In this document: in pieces, positions 1-7,386 of the stretch
Position numbering within the stretch: the stretch's first letter is position 1
Layout of the letters: every line of letters begins with the position of its first letter
Origin: Candidatus Desulfopertinax cowenii
Lineage (GTDB): Bacteria; Bacillota; Desulfotomaculia; Desulfotomaculales; Desulforudaceae
NCBI GenBank assembly: GCA_001899445.1
Contig: MPOA01000002.1
Location: forward strand, 124,001 to 188,000
DNA: 64,000 nucleotides
Reading direction: 5' to 3'
Made by a program: the position numbers and the translations under genes
The notes under the pieces: generated by a model
What the model saw: the letters and a program-made list of their open reading frames with translations, nothing else
Told to the model about the DNA's origin: nothing
Databases searched by the model: none

Positions 1-771
1 GGGCTCTTGATCGCCGGTTTCAACCTCCCGGTCTGCTTTTTTATCAATGGGGCCAGCTTCATGGCGATGCTGGCCGGATTGTGCGTGCTCCGGGTCGGGG
101 ACCGGGCCTCCGACGGCCGGGATATGAAGAAGGTGTGGTCTGAAATCGGCGAGGGTCTGGGCTACATCCGAACCACTCCGGCGGTGCTGTACCCGATCAT
201 CCTGATGGCCGTGCTGAGCCTGTTTGCCTTCAATTTCAACGTGCTGGTTCCGGTTTACGCCCGGGACGTGTTACACCAGGATGCTGGGGGCTTCGGCTTT
301 CTGACGGGTGCCCACGGCCTGGGCGCCCTGTTGGGGGCCTTCTACTTGGCGTACATCAGCCACCGGGGTCCGCAGGTCCGGGTGCTGATCGCCGGCGCGC
401 TGGGTTTGTGCCTGGCCCAACTGGCCTTGGTTTCCGTCCACCTGTACTGGTTGGCGTGGCCCTTGTTGCTCGTTAGCGGCCTGGCGATGATGGTGTTTGC
501 CGGCCTGGTGAACACCACGGTACAGCTGGCGGTGCCCGACCACCTGCGCGGGCGGGTCATGAGCGTGTATTCCCTGGTCTTTCTGGGGATGATGCCCTTT
601 GGCAATCTGCTGGCCGGAGCGATGGCCTGGTTCTGGGGCGCGCCCGAGGCTTTCGCCCTAGGTTCGGTGTTAGGGTTGACCAGCCTGGCCCTGCTGGCAC
701 GCCGGCTCCGGTCCGACGTAACTACCTGTGACGAAGGCCAGCGGCCGAGCGTTGGAAGCCGGAATCAGTAG
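1..771 (+). CDS. MFS transporter, C-terminal part (5' end outside window)
   Basis: This is the C-terminal part (about 256 residues) of a major facilitator superfamily permease of the EntS / DUF894 type, an inner-membrane proton-driven exporter. The frame is open from base 1, so the true start lies upstream; the TTG at base 7 is only the first possible start in the window. Six or so hydrophobic segments are visible, with an MFS-like loop GRVMSVYSLVFLGMMPFGN and an N-proximal CFFINGASF segment typical of this branch. Substrate cannot be read from the sequence. The end is followed by the ATPase remnant region. Confidence 0.85.
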   Translation, partial: GLLIAGFNLPVCFFINGASFMAMLAGLCVLRVGDRASDGRDMKKVWSEIGEGLGYIRTTPAVLYPIILMAVLSLFAFNFNVLVPVYARDVLHQDAGGFGFLTGAHGLGALLGAFYLAYISHRGPQVRVLIAGALGLCLAQLALVSVHLYWLAWPLLLVSGLAMMVFAGLVNTTVQLAVPDHLRGRVMSVYSLVFLGMMPFGNLLAGAMAWFWGAPEAFALGSVLGLTSLALLARRLRSDVTTCDEGQRPSVGSRNQ

Positions 772-799
772 GGGGCGGTACGTTGAGTGTAAGATTTAG

Positions 800-970
800 G
801 TAGATGTTGCACTGGGAGTGCTGGGCTTAGCTACTCTGTGGGAAGCCGCCTTTGCGGACGTGGGCGTGGCATTAATAGCTATTTTCAATGCTACCAGAAC
901 CTTGCGGTACGCACGAGTATCCTCATTAAGTTTAATGCAAAAGGGGAGATATATCCCATATCGAATCTAG
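800..970 (+). pseudogene. remnant of a heavy-metal P-type ATPase (C-terminus only)
   Basis: Between the MFS gene and nifS there is an open frame of 56 codons with no start codon, bounded upstream by an in-frame TAG at 797-799. It translates to LGVLGLATLWEAAFADVGVA then LIAIFNATRTLRY, which matches the last membrane helix pair of CadA/ZntA/CopA-type P1B ATPases (the W-x-A-x-x-AD-x-G-x-x-L-x-x-x-N-x-x-R-x-L pattern). All catalytic parts (phosphorylation DKTG, ATP-binding loop) are missing from the window. I read this as the tail of a deleted metal-exporter gene. The homology is by eye only. Confidence 0.6.
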
Positions 971-982
971 GGGTGATCAGGG

Positions 983-2149
983 ATGAGGCGGATTTATCTT
1001 GACCACGCGGCTACGACCCCCGTAAGGCCTGAGGTTGCCGAGGTAATGACAAGATATTTGACTGCCAATTGGGGCAATCCCTCCAGTCCTCATTCAACCG
1101 GTCAAGAAGCCAGGAAGGGCATGGAGGATGCAAGAAAATACATCGCCAATCTGATTAATGCTTCTCCGGAAGAAATAATTTTTACCAGCGGAGGCACCGA
1201 AGCCGATAATTTTGCCCTCAAAGGCGTAACCTATGCCAGAAACAAGAAGCAGCATTTTATAACCACAAAGATAGAGCATCACGCCGTCCTTCACTGCGCG
1301 GAAGCGTTAGAAAAGGAGGGCCATGCCGTTACTTATCTTGACGTGGACAGCGACGGGCTGGTGGATCCGGACGATGTACGCCGCGCCATCCGCAAAGACA
1401 CGGCGTTAGTAAGCGTGATGCTCGCCAATAACGAAGTCGGCACGGTAGAACCGGTAGCGGAAATCGCGCGCATATGCCGTGAGCACGGTGTTCTGTTCCA
1501 TACCGACGCCGTTCAGGCCGTAGGCCAGATCCCAGTGGATGTCAAAGAACTCGGGGTGGATTTGTTGAGCATGTCCGCCCACAAGCTGTACGGGCCCAAA
1601 GGTATCGGGGCCCTCTATGTCCGCAAAGGAGTTAAGATCGCCCCCATATTGTACGGTGGAGCTCAAGAGCGCGGGAGAAGGCCGGGTACGGAAAACGTCC
1701 CGGGAATCGCCGGGTTTGGCAAGGCCGCGGAGCTGGCAGCGGCAGAATTAAACGAACACCGGGAAAAGCTGACCCGCCTGCGGGAAAAGCTCATAGAAGA
1801 GATATTCAGGCGCATCGAAGACGTTAAACTTAACGGCCACCGCCGGCGCCGCCTGCCGGGCAACGTCAACGTCAGCATCAAGTATGTAGAAGGTGAATCC
1901 ATACTTTTGAACCTCGACTTAAAGGGTATTGCCGCTTCCAGCGGCTCGGCGTGTATGTCCGGGACTCTCGAACCGTCCCACGTGCTGCTGGCTATGGGAA
2001 TACCCCGCGAGGTAGCCCACGGCTCTTTAAGAATGACTCTGGGTGCGTCCAATACCGAAGATGATATCGATTACGTCGTCGACGTTCTGGAAGAAACCGT
2101 AAAAAAACTGAGGGCGATGTCCCCGCTCGCGTCTCCCGGGAGGTGTTAA
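983..2149 (+). CDS. nifS: cysteine desulfurase NifS/IscS
   Basis: Pyridoxal-phosphate enzyme that takes sulfur from L-cysteine as a persulfide and passes it to Fe-S scaffolds or to the tRNA thiolation enzyme MnmA. It has 388 residues, full length for the family. The PLP lysine is about residue 201 in SMSAHKLYGPKG and the persulfide cysteine is about residue 324 in SSGSACMSGTLEPSHVL, with the short active-site loop of the NifS branch. ATG start follows AGGGGTGATCAGGG. The following nifU is destroyed and mnmA lies 217 bases downstream, so the surviving partner here is likely MnmA. The gene looks less GC-rich than those to its right. Confidence 0.96.
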   Translation: MRRIYLDHAATTPVRPEVAEVMTRYLTANWGNPSSPHSTGQEARKGMEDARKYIANLINASPEEIIFTSGGTEADNFALKGVTYARNKKQHFITTKIEHHAVLHCAEALEKEGHAVTYLDVDSDGLVDPDDVRRAIRKDTALVSVMLANNEVGTVEPVAEIARICREHGVLFHTDAVQAVGQIPVDVKELGVDLLSMSAHKLYGPKGIGALYVRKGVKIAPILYGGAQERGRRPGTENVPGIAGFGKAAELAAAELNEHREKLTRLREKLIEEIFRRIEDVKLNGHRRRRLPGNVNVSIKYVEGESILLNLDLKGIAASSGSACMSGTLEPSHVLLAMGIPREVAHGSLRMTLGASNTEDDIDYVVDVLEETVKKLRAMSPLASPGRC

Positions 2150-2150
2150 G

Positions 2151-2317
2151 ATGTATTCAGGGTTAAAGGGAAAACCGTTGAAGAGGCGAAACAGATTACC
2201 AACCGCGCCGTGGCAGAGGCTCTGGACGGGATGCCGCGAAACAAGCTACACTGCTCAAACCTGGCGGCCAACGCCCTGCACAAAGCCATTGACGACTACC
2301 TTTCCCGGTTTAAATAG
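2151..2317 (+). pseudogene. nifU: nifU remnant with internal deletion and frameshift
   Basis: One base after the nifS stop is ATG TAT TCA, the usual MYS start of NifU/IscU scaffold proteins, with the ribosome site GGGAGGTG at 2138-2145. The next bases jump, in another frame (the frame of nifS, open from 2150), to VKGKTVEEAKQITNRAVAEA then LDGMPRNKLHCSNLAANALH and a stop at 2317. That is the C-terminal third of NifU including its last cluster-binding cysteine (LHCSNLAA). The middle, with the other ligand cysteines, is absent. Either frame gives a non-functional product. Deletion with loss of frame is the simplest reading; a sequencing or assembly error would need to remove about 60-70 codons. 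Confidence 0.82.
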
Positions 2318-2365
2318 GCTGAAACTGACCGGGCTGCGGAGTAAAACGGGGAGGCATAAAAGCAT

Positions 2366-3562
2366 ATGCGGCAGGGGGTATTTCCCCGGCTCAATGAGGG
2401 CACTGTTAACCACGAACTGGATTGGCAACGAAGCCAGAACCGGTACGGCAATCCGGAGAAAGCAGTGGTTGCCATGAGCGGCGGAGTTGACAGCTCCGTG
2501 GCGGCATACCTGCTCAAAAACTCCGGTTTCGATGTCATCGGTGTTACTATGCAGGTATGGCCCGTGATCAACGAAGGACCTTCCCTGCCGCGGACTTGTT
2601 GTTCCCTGGGTGCGATTAATGACGCCAGGAACATAGCGTGGTCCCTGGGTTTCCCTCATTACGTCCTTAATTTTCGCGAACCCTTCGAGCGGATGGTTGT
2701 CGATCCTTTCATATCCGAATACCTAGCCGGGCGCACGCCAAACCCGTGCGTTGCATGTAACAAGCATATCAAATTCAATCTTCTCCTGCGGCGCACCGCG
2801 GAACTGGGCGCAAGGTGGCTGGTCACCGGCCATTACGCGCGGGTCTTCTACTCGCTGGAACACAACCGGTACCTTATGCTGCGGGGCATTGACGATCAGA
2901 AGGACCAAAGCTATTTCCTTTACATGCTCACGCAGGATCAACTGTCACGCATCCTGTTTCCGCTGGGAGGACTTAGGAAAAGCCAAGTACGGGACATAGC
3001 CCGCAAGGTAGGATTAAAAGTAGCTGCCAAACCGGAAAGTCAAGAAATATGCTTTATTCCTGACGGAGATTACAGAAACTTTGTTAATGAAAGAAGACCC
3101 GGCGCGGCACGACCCGGTCCCATTGTCAACACCGAAGGCAAAGTTTTGGGTGAACACTCAGGTGTGCATCACTACACCATCGGCCAGCGCCGCGGGCTGG
3201 GGTTGGCCTTGGGCCGGCCCGTTTACGTAGTGGCGCTGGATCCCGCTGAAAACACCGTGGTCGTGGGTGATAAGGAGGACTTAGAAACCGGTGCGTTTAC
3301 AACTACCGAAAATAATTTCATCCTTTTTGACAGGTTGACCGGCCCCGTAGAAGTAGAAGTTAAGATCAGATATACCACCCCTGTCGTAAAAGGGGTTATA
3401 GCGCCTTTGGAAGACGGGCGCGTACTGGTCAGGCTTTCCGAACCGCAGACGGCAATTACCCCCGGCCAGGCCGCGGTATTCTATCGCGGTGACCTGGTGA
3501 TAGGAGGCGGCACCATAGAGCGGAGTCTCAAACAGACTCCTCATAGTGGCTTTAGCTATTAG
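2366..3562 (+). CDS. mnmA: tRNA-specific 2-thiouridylase MnmA
   Basis: Thiolates uridine 34 of tRNA-Lys, -Glu and -Gln using ATP and a sulfur relayed from a cysteine desulfurase. It has 398 residues. The PP-loop is SGGVDSSVAAYLL (about 37-49), the catalytic CxxC is NPCVACN (about C128/C131) and the second active cysteine is in SQEICFIPDGDY (about C229). Compared with most MnmA proteins it has an extra N-terminal stretch of about 30 residues before the PP-loop. The ATG at 2366 is preceded by GGGGAGG (2348-2354), which supports the long start, but no ATG/GTG closer to the PP-loop fits better. Context with nifS is classical. Confidence 0.95.
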   Translation: MRQGVFPRLNEGTVNHELDWQRSQNRYGNPEKAVVAMSGGVDSSVAAYLLKNSGFDVIGVTMQVWPVINEGPSLPRTCCSLGAINDARNIAWSLGFPHYVLNFREPFERMVVDPFISEYLAGRTPNPCVACNKHIKFNLLLRRTAELGARWLVTGHYARVFYSLEHNRYLMLRGIDDQKDQSYFLYMLTQDQLSRILFPLGGLRKSQVRDIARKVGLKVAAKPESQEICFIPDGDYRNFVNERRPGAARPGPIVNTEGKVLGEHSGVHHYTIGQRRGLGLALGRPVYVVALDPAENTVVVGDKEDLETGAFTTTENNFILFDRLTGPVEVEVKIRYTTPVVKGVIAPLEDGRVLVRLSEPQTAITPGQAAVFYRGDLVIGGGTIERSLKQTPHSGFSY

Positions 3563-3566
3563 GTGG

Positions 3567-3833
3567 TTAGCGAGGTTCAACAGAACCGATCTTGGCCATT
3601 TTTTCAACGTCAGCGTCAGAAACGGTACTCAACTCGTTTAAAAATGCTTCCTGAAAGCTGCCGATACCTTTAGCCGACGAACTTTCATAAGCAATTTCTC
3701 CCACTACACCATATGTCGCTAAAGCATTGGCTGCGTCGTTGATTACATTGTCGCCAACAGCCACAAAAGCGCTTATTACCGCTCCCAGCAAATACCCCGT
3801 CCCTGCCACTTTTGCCATCCACGGGTGACCGTT
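3567..3833 (-). pseudogene. thiM: hydroxyethylthiazole kinase (thiM) C-terminal remnant
   Basis: On the minus strand the frame between TAA at 3834-3836 and the stop at 3567 reads NGHPWMAKVAGTGYLLGAV, ISAFVAVGDNVINDAANALA, then IAYESSSAKGIGSFQEAFL. This aligns by eye with the C-terminal third of ThiM (NGHP, the (V/T)(T/A)GTGC nucleotide loop, GPGSFxxAxxDAL end). The usual Cys of GTGC is Tyr here. The N-terminal two thirds of the kinase are missing. An ATG at 3818 could start an 83-residue peptide, but no ribosome site is seen. It ends 4 bases from the convergent mnmA stop. Confidence 0.72.
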
Positions 3834-3845
3834 TTAAGCACTTCT

Positions 3846-3881
3846 TTATGCTGGGAGGTCATCGGGTACTTTTATCGGCAT
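3846..3881 (-). pseudogene. metA: metA (homoserine O-acyltransferase) N-terminal 11-codon remnant
   Basis: ATG at 3881 reading left gives MPIKVPDDLPA and then TAA. MPIK(I/V)PD(D/E)LPA is the highly conserved start of MetA. It is preceded by an intact ribosome site (TTTGGAGG, 3899-3892 on this strand) and a good promoter. The next bases run into thiM sequence, so metA appears to have lost everything after codon 11, with its promoter, leader and start left in place. The match is short but very specific. Confidence 0.65.
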
Positions 3882-3931
3882 AATGTTAACCTCCAAAGTT
3901 AATTGAAACTAAATTGAGTTAATTAATCAGT

Positions 3932-3961
3932 ATTCTAAGATTACAGCGTAATAGTTGTCAA
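3932..3961 (-). promoter_or_regulatory. sigma-A promoter of the metA remnant
   Basis: On the minus strand TTGACA (3961-3956) and TAGAAT (3937-3932) are separated by 18 bases, giving a near-consensus vegetative promoter about 50 bases upstream of the metA start. The leader is too short to hold a SAM riboswitch. Confidence 0.6.
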
Positions 3962-4159
3962 CGAGTATTAGACCTGGGGTGCGATGTCAAAGTTCGCCTG
4001 GAGAATTGGCAAGGCATTGCCGCCTTGCCAGAGGAAGAACGCTTGGGCGCGATAGAGGGGCAGGTCCACGTTTTGGTAAAGACCCGGAGGCTTGGCTCCA
4101 AACAAACGTTCCCGCCCTTGAAGGGCCGCACGCCGGAAGACACTAGGTCAAGCATCTAA
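3962..4159 (+). pseudogene. unidentified gene tail without a start codon
   Basis: An open frame ending at TAA 4157-4159 encodes about 65 residues with protein-like composition, including VLDLGCDVKVRLENWQGIAA, LPEEERLGAIEGQVHVLVKT and TFPPLKGRTPEDTRSSI. There is no plausible start codon or ribosome site, and its left edge touches the metA-remnant promoter. A different frame starting at ATG 3985 is arginine-rich and looks like a shadow. I do not recognise the family. It is probably the 3' end of a lost gene, in line with its neighbours. Confidence 0.35.
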
Positions 4160-4299
4160 TACAAAAACCAAATCGGCTGGGAGATCACCTACTAAGTGTT
4201 GACACGGACGGGGGCGGGTTTTGTCTTTCTTGGATTAATCGGGTTATGCTATCATAAGAAGATACAGTATGGTAGCCGGTTGGTGGAGCGTGAAAAAGT

Positions 4300-5721
4300 G
4301 TGGAACTGATCCGGGACGGCAAAAACCGCTACCGACTGCCCCGCAAGGGCAAAATGCGGGTAGACGGCATAGTCTACGTCAACGAGTTCCTGAAACCGCT
4401 GCTCCGGGAAGACAAGAGCCTGGAGCAGTTGGCCAATGCCGCCATGCTGCCGGGCGTGGTGAACCCCGTGGTCGGTATGCCCGACATCCACGAAGGCTTC
4501 GGGCTACCCATCGGCGGGGTGATGGCGATGGCCGCGGACGGGGTGATTTCGGCTGGCGCGGTCGGCATGGACATCAACTGCGGCGTTCGGCTGTTGCGTA
4601 CCGACCTGCGGGTGCCGGAAGTCAGGGTTTCCCGGCTGCGGGAACTGATGCTGGCCGTCGAGAAGCACGTCCCCACCGGCGTGGGCAAGAAGAGCAAACA
4701 CTACGATCTTTCGCGGCGGGTGTTCGAGCGGGTGGTCCACGCGGGGGTTCGGGCCCTAGTGGAAGAGGGTTTGGCCCGGGAAACCGATCTAGAATTCATT
4801 GAGGAGGGGGGCTGCCTGCCGGACGCCAATCTCGACGCGGTGAGCCGGGAAGCCTGCAAGCGCGGCGCGGTGCAACTGGGTACCCTCGGGGGTGGCAACC
4901 ACTTCATCGAGTTCCAGGAGGTGGCCGAAGTCCTGGATCCTGTTCTGGGCGAGCGGATGGGACTGTTTCCGGGGCAGCTAACGGTGATGATCCACACCGG
5001 CAGCCGTGGCTTCGGTCACCAGATCTGTACCGATTTTTCCCGGAGCCTTTTGCCGGCAGCGAAGAAGTACGGCATCGACCTACCCAACAAGGGCCTAGCC
5101 TGTGCACCCATCGATTCGCCCGAGGGGCGGCGGTACTTCCAGGCCATGGCCTGCGCCGTGAACTTCGCCTTTGCGAACCGGCAGATCATCAGCCACGATA
5201 TCCGCCGCGCCTTTGGCGTGCTCTTCGGCCGCGACCCGGACGAACTGGGCATGCGGATCGTTTACGACGTGGCGCACAACATCGCCAAGTGGGAGCGCTA
5301 CGCCGGGCGAAAGCTGCTGGTACACCGCAAGGGCGCGACCCGGGCGTTGCCTCCGGGGCACGAGGCCAACCTCGGGTCCTACCGGGAAACCGGACATCCG
5401 GTGCTGATCCCGGGCAGCATGGGGACGGCGTCCTACGTGCTCGTGGGTACGCCAAAGGCAGCGGAGACCTTTTTCTCGGTGAACCATGGGGCGGGCAGGA
5501 CCCTGTCCCGCAGCGCTGCCAGCCGGACGATTACCCGGCAGCAGTTCGAGGATTCTATGGGCACGGTGTTGTACAATATCCGAAACTTCAAGGAGATCGT
5601 TGACGAGGCACCCCTGGCCTACAAGGATATCGACCAGGTGGTGGAAACCCTGGCCAAAATCGGCCTGACCCGGAAGGTGGCCCGGCTGCGGCCCCTGGCG
5701 GTCATCAAGGGAAAGGACTGA
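4300..5721 (+). CDS. rtcB: RNA-splicing ligase RtcB
   Basis: GTP- and manganese-dependent RNA ligase that joins 2',3'-cyclic phosphate or 3'-phosphate ends to 5'-hydroxyl ends. It has 473 residues, the normal length of the bacterial family. Seen motifs are VGMPDIHEGFGLPIGGVMA, GAVGMDINCGVRLL (metal ligands), GTLGGGNHFIEFQ (metal and GTP site) and HTGSRGFGHQI. GTG start at 4300 follows GGTGGAG at moderate distance. It is 6 bases from cca, so an RNA-end-processing operon is likely. No archease or RtcA gene is adjacent. The role in this organism (tRNA or rRNA repair) is not shown by the sequence. Confidence 0.96.
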   Translation: MELIRDGKNRYRLPRKGKMRVDGIVYVNEFLKPLLREDKSLEQLANAAMLPGVVNPVVGMPDIHEGFGLPIGGVMAMAADGVISAGAVGMDINCGVRLLRTDLRVPEVRVSRLRELMLAVEKHVPTGVGKKSKHYDLSRRVFERVVHAGVRALVEEGLARETDLEFIEEGGCLPDANLDAVSREACKRGAVQLGTLGGGNHFIEFQEVAEVLDPVLGERMGLFPGQLTVMIHTGSRGFGHQICTDFSRSLLPAAKKYGIDLPNKGLACAPIDSPEGRRYFQAMACAVNFAFANRQIISHDIRRAFGVLFGRDPDELGMRIVYDVAHNIAKWERYAGRKLLVHRKGATRALPPGHEANLGSYRETGHPVLIPGSMGTASYVLVGTPKAAETFFSVNHGAGRTLSRSAASRTITRQQFEDSMGTVLYNIRNFKEIVDEAPLAYKDIDQVVETLAKIGLTRKVARLRPLAVIKGKD

Positions 5722-5727
5722 TCTTGT

Positions 5728-7194
5728 GTGTTTCCACCGCTAGTGCGCAAGGTAATGGACATCATCTCTGACGCGGGCTACGAGGTTTACGTGGTTGGCG
5801 GGGCGGTCCGCGACCTTTTGCTGGGCTTTCAGCCCAAGGAATACGACATTTGCACCAGCGCCTGCCCGGTAGCGGTGCTCACCATGGCCGCCGAGAACAA
5901 CATCAAAGCCTACAAGAAGGGTGCGGCCTTCGGGGTGGTGGCCTGGGTGCTGGACGGCGAGGAGATCGAAATCGCTACCTTTCGCACGGAACTCTACGGG
6001 GACGACGCCCACCGCCCCGAAAAGGTGGAATTCGTCTGGGCGCTGGAGGACGACCTGGCCCGGCGCGACTTCACGGTGAATGCCATCGCCATGCGCCCTG
6101 ACGGTGAAATCATCGACCCCTTCGGAGGTTGCGATGACCTGAAGGCCGGGCTATTGCGGGCCGTGGGCGACCCGGGAGAGCGCTTCGAGGAAGACGCGCT
6201 GCGGATGTTCCGAGCCTGCCGCTTCGTCGCCGAGTACGGATTCGGCGTTGATCCCGGGACCAGGGCGGCCATCCCGCGGTCGCTAGAGCGGGTGGCCGGT
6301 CTTTCGGTGGAGCGGGTACGGGATGAAATCGACAAGGCGCTCCGGGCCGCGCACGCCGCGAAGGGACTGGGGCTGATGCGGGACACGGGACTCTTGGCGA
6401 CCACCTGCCGTGGCCGGACAGGCGGCCGCGCGGTAGCTGTACCGGTGTTACCCGAGGTGGACCGCCTGGCGGGCGTCGAACAGAACCCGGAACACCACCA
6501 GGTAGACGTGTGGGAACACACCCTCCGGGTTGTGTCCGGCGTGCCGTCCGATCCGGTGCTGCGCTGGGCGGCCCTGCTGCATGACGTGGCCAAGGGGCTG
6601 CCGGGGGTGCGCCGCCTGAACCGGCACGGGCTGCCGGCCGACTACGGCCACGCCGGCCTGGGTGCCGAGATCACCCGGGATATCCTTGAACGGCTACGGT
6701 TTCCCCCGTCTTTCATCAAGCGGGTGACGTGGCTGGTGCGTCACCATATGCACCACCCCGCGCCCGAGGAGAGAGCGGTGCTGAAGTGGCTAAAGAAGCT
6801 CGCGCCCAAGCTTCACGGGCGCGCGGAACTGATGGACGCTGTGCGGCAGAGTCTCGTTCTGCGACGGGCCGACCTGCTGGGCGGCAAAGTGAATCCCGCG
6901 GCGGTGCTGGAAGAGAACGCGCAATTGGAAGCAGTGATTGCGGAAGTGGTTGCTCGGGTGCCCTTTTATACCGAGGACCTAGCCATCAGCGGGGGCGAGG
7001 TGGCCGAGCTGGTGGGCCGCGGGCCGCAGGTGAAACAGGTGCTGGAAGACCTGGTGGTCCGGGTGCAGGGAGGGTTCCTGGACAACAGTCCGGGTGTCCT
7101 GAAGGAGGCCGTCCGCAAGAAAGCCTGGCGGAAACGACTGTCGATGGTCGAGGGCCGGAAGTCGGAGGGCGGCGGAAATCCCGCGTTTTCGTGA
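5728..7194 (+). CDS. cca: CCA tRNA nucleotidyltransferase with HD domain
   Basis: Class II CCA-adding enzyme or poly(A) polymerase-family protein of 488 residues. The N-terminal nucleotidyltransferase fold has VYVVGGAVRDLLLG and the DxD-type carboxylates in KEYDICTSACP. The next parts are RRDFTVNAIAM, DPFGG and the neck signature RFEEDALRMFRACRF. An HD phosphohydrolase domain follows at about 270-340 (LLHDVAKGLPGV, VRHHMHH), as in many clostridial enzymes, where it can remove 2',3'-cyclic phosphate or 2'-phosphate. Start is GTG at 5728, after GGGAAAGGA. The HD domain fits the rtcB neighbour, since both act on RNA 3' ends. Confidence 0.93.
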   Translation: MFPPLVRKVMDIISDAGYEVYVVGGAVRDLLLGFQPKEYDICTSACPVAVLTMAAENNIKAYKKGAAFGVVAWVLDGEEIEIATFRTELYGDDAHRPEKVEFVWALEDDLARRDFTVNAIAMRPDGEIIDPFGGCDDLKAGLLRAVGDPGERFEEDALRMFRACRFVAEYGFGVDPGTRAAIPRSLERVAGLSVERVRDEIDKALRAAHAAKGLGLMRDTGLLATTCRGRTGGRAVAVPVLPEVDRLAGVEQNPEHHQVDVWEHTLRVVSGVPSDPVLRWAALLHDVAKGLPGVRRLNRHGLPADYGHAGLGAEITRDILERLRFPPSFIKRVTWLVRHHMHHPAPEERAVLKWLKKLAPKLHGRAELMDAVRQSLVLRRADLLGGKVNPAAVLEENAQLEAVIAEVVARVPFYTEDLAISGGEVAELVGRGPQVKQVLEDLVVRVQGGFLDNSPGVLKEAVRKKAWRKRLSMVEGRKSEGGGNPAFS

Positions 7195-7220
7195 GCTTAA
7201 AGCCGGAGAAACGAGGCAAA

Positions 7221-7268
7221 AGACCGGATGATTCCCGGATCTTTTGTTTTTTTAAGGTTAAGATCCGG
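7221..7268 (+). terminator. terminator region after cca
   Basis: A bulged stem GACCGG...CCGGATC is followed by TTTTGTTTTTTT (7242-7253), the form of a Rho-independent terminator. The right arm CCGGATCTT (7235-7243) can instead pair perfectly with AAGATCCGG (7260-7268), so two alternative folds are possible. Confidence 0.55.
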
Positions 7269-7294
7269 TTAGGTGACAGGAATTTGCCAGAGAT

Positions 7295-7345
7295 CGGAGA
7301 ATACCGATGCCGTAGACCGCGCCTTCGGGACCGAAAGTTGGTTCC
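7295..7345 (-). pseudogene. short ubiX-like coding fragment
   Basis: Bases 7295-7323 match 10535-10563 inside the start of the intact ubiX with one mismatch in 29 bases. On the minus strand the frame here reads GPEGAVYGIGILRSLANSC, parallel to GASGAVYGISILRELTDCG of UbiX. There is no start codon and homology ends on both sides. It is either a leftover of a second ubiX or a small duplicated piece. Confidence 0.4.
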
Positions 7346-7386
7346 AGTCCGCGGCTCAAGACGCAAATCGCAAGGGGTGTAATTTT

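Noticed and set aside
2151-2477. 108-residue frame starting at the nifU ATG
   Set aside because: After MYS the frame is Arg/Thr-rich and unlike any protein; the real homology lies in the frame of nifS.
3882-3961. SAM riboswitch before the metA remnant
   Set aside because: Only about 50 bases lie between promoter and start, too short for any SAM riboswitch.
7195-7386. c-di-AMP (ydaO) riboswitch before the LysM gene
   Set aside because: Such leaders often precede NlpC/LysM genes, but the conserved ydaO core is not present; only a terminator-like fold and the ubiX fragment are seen.
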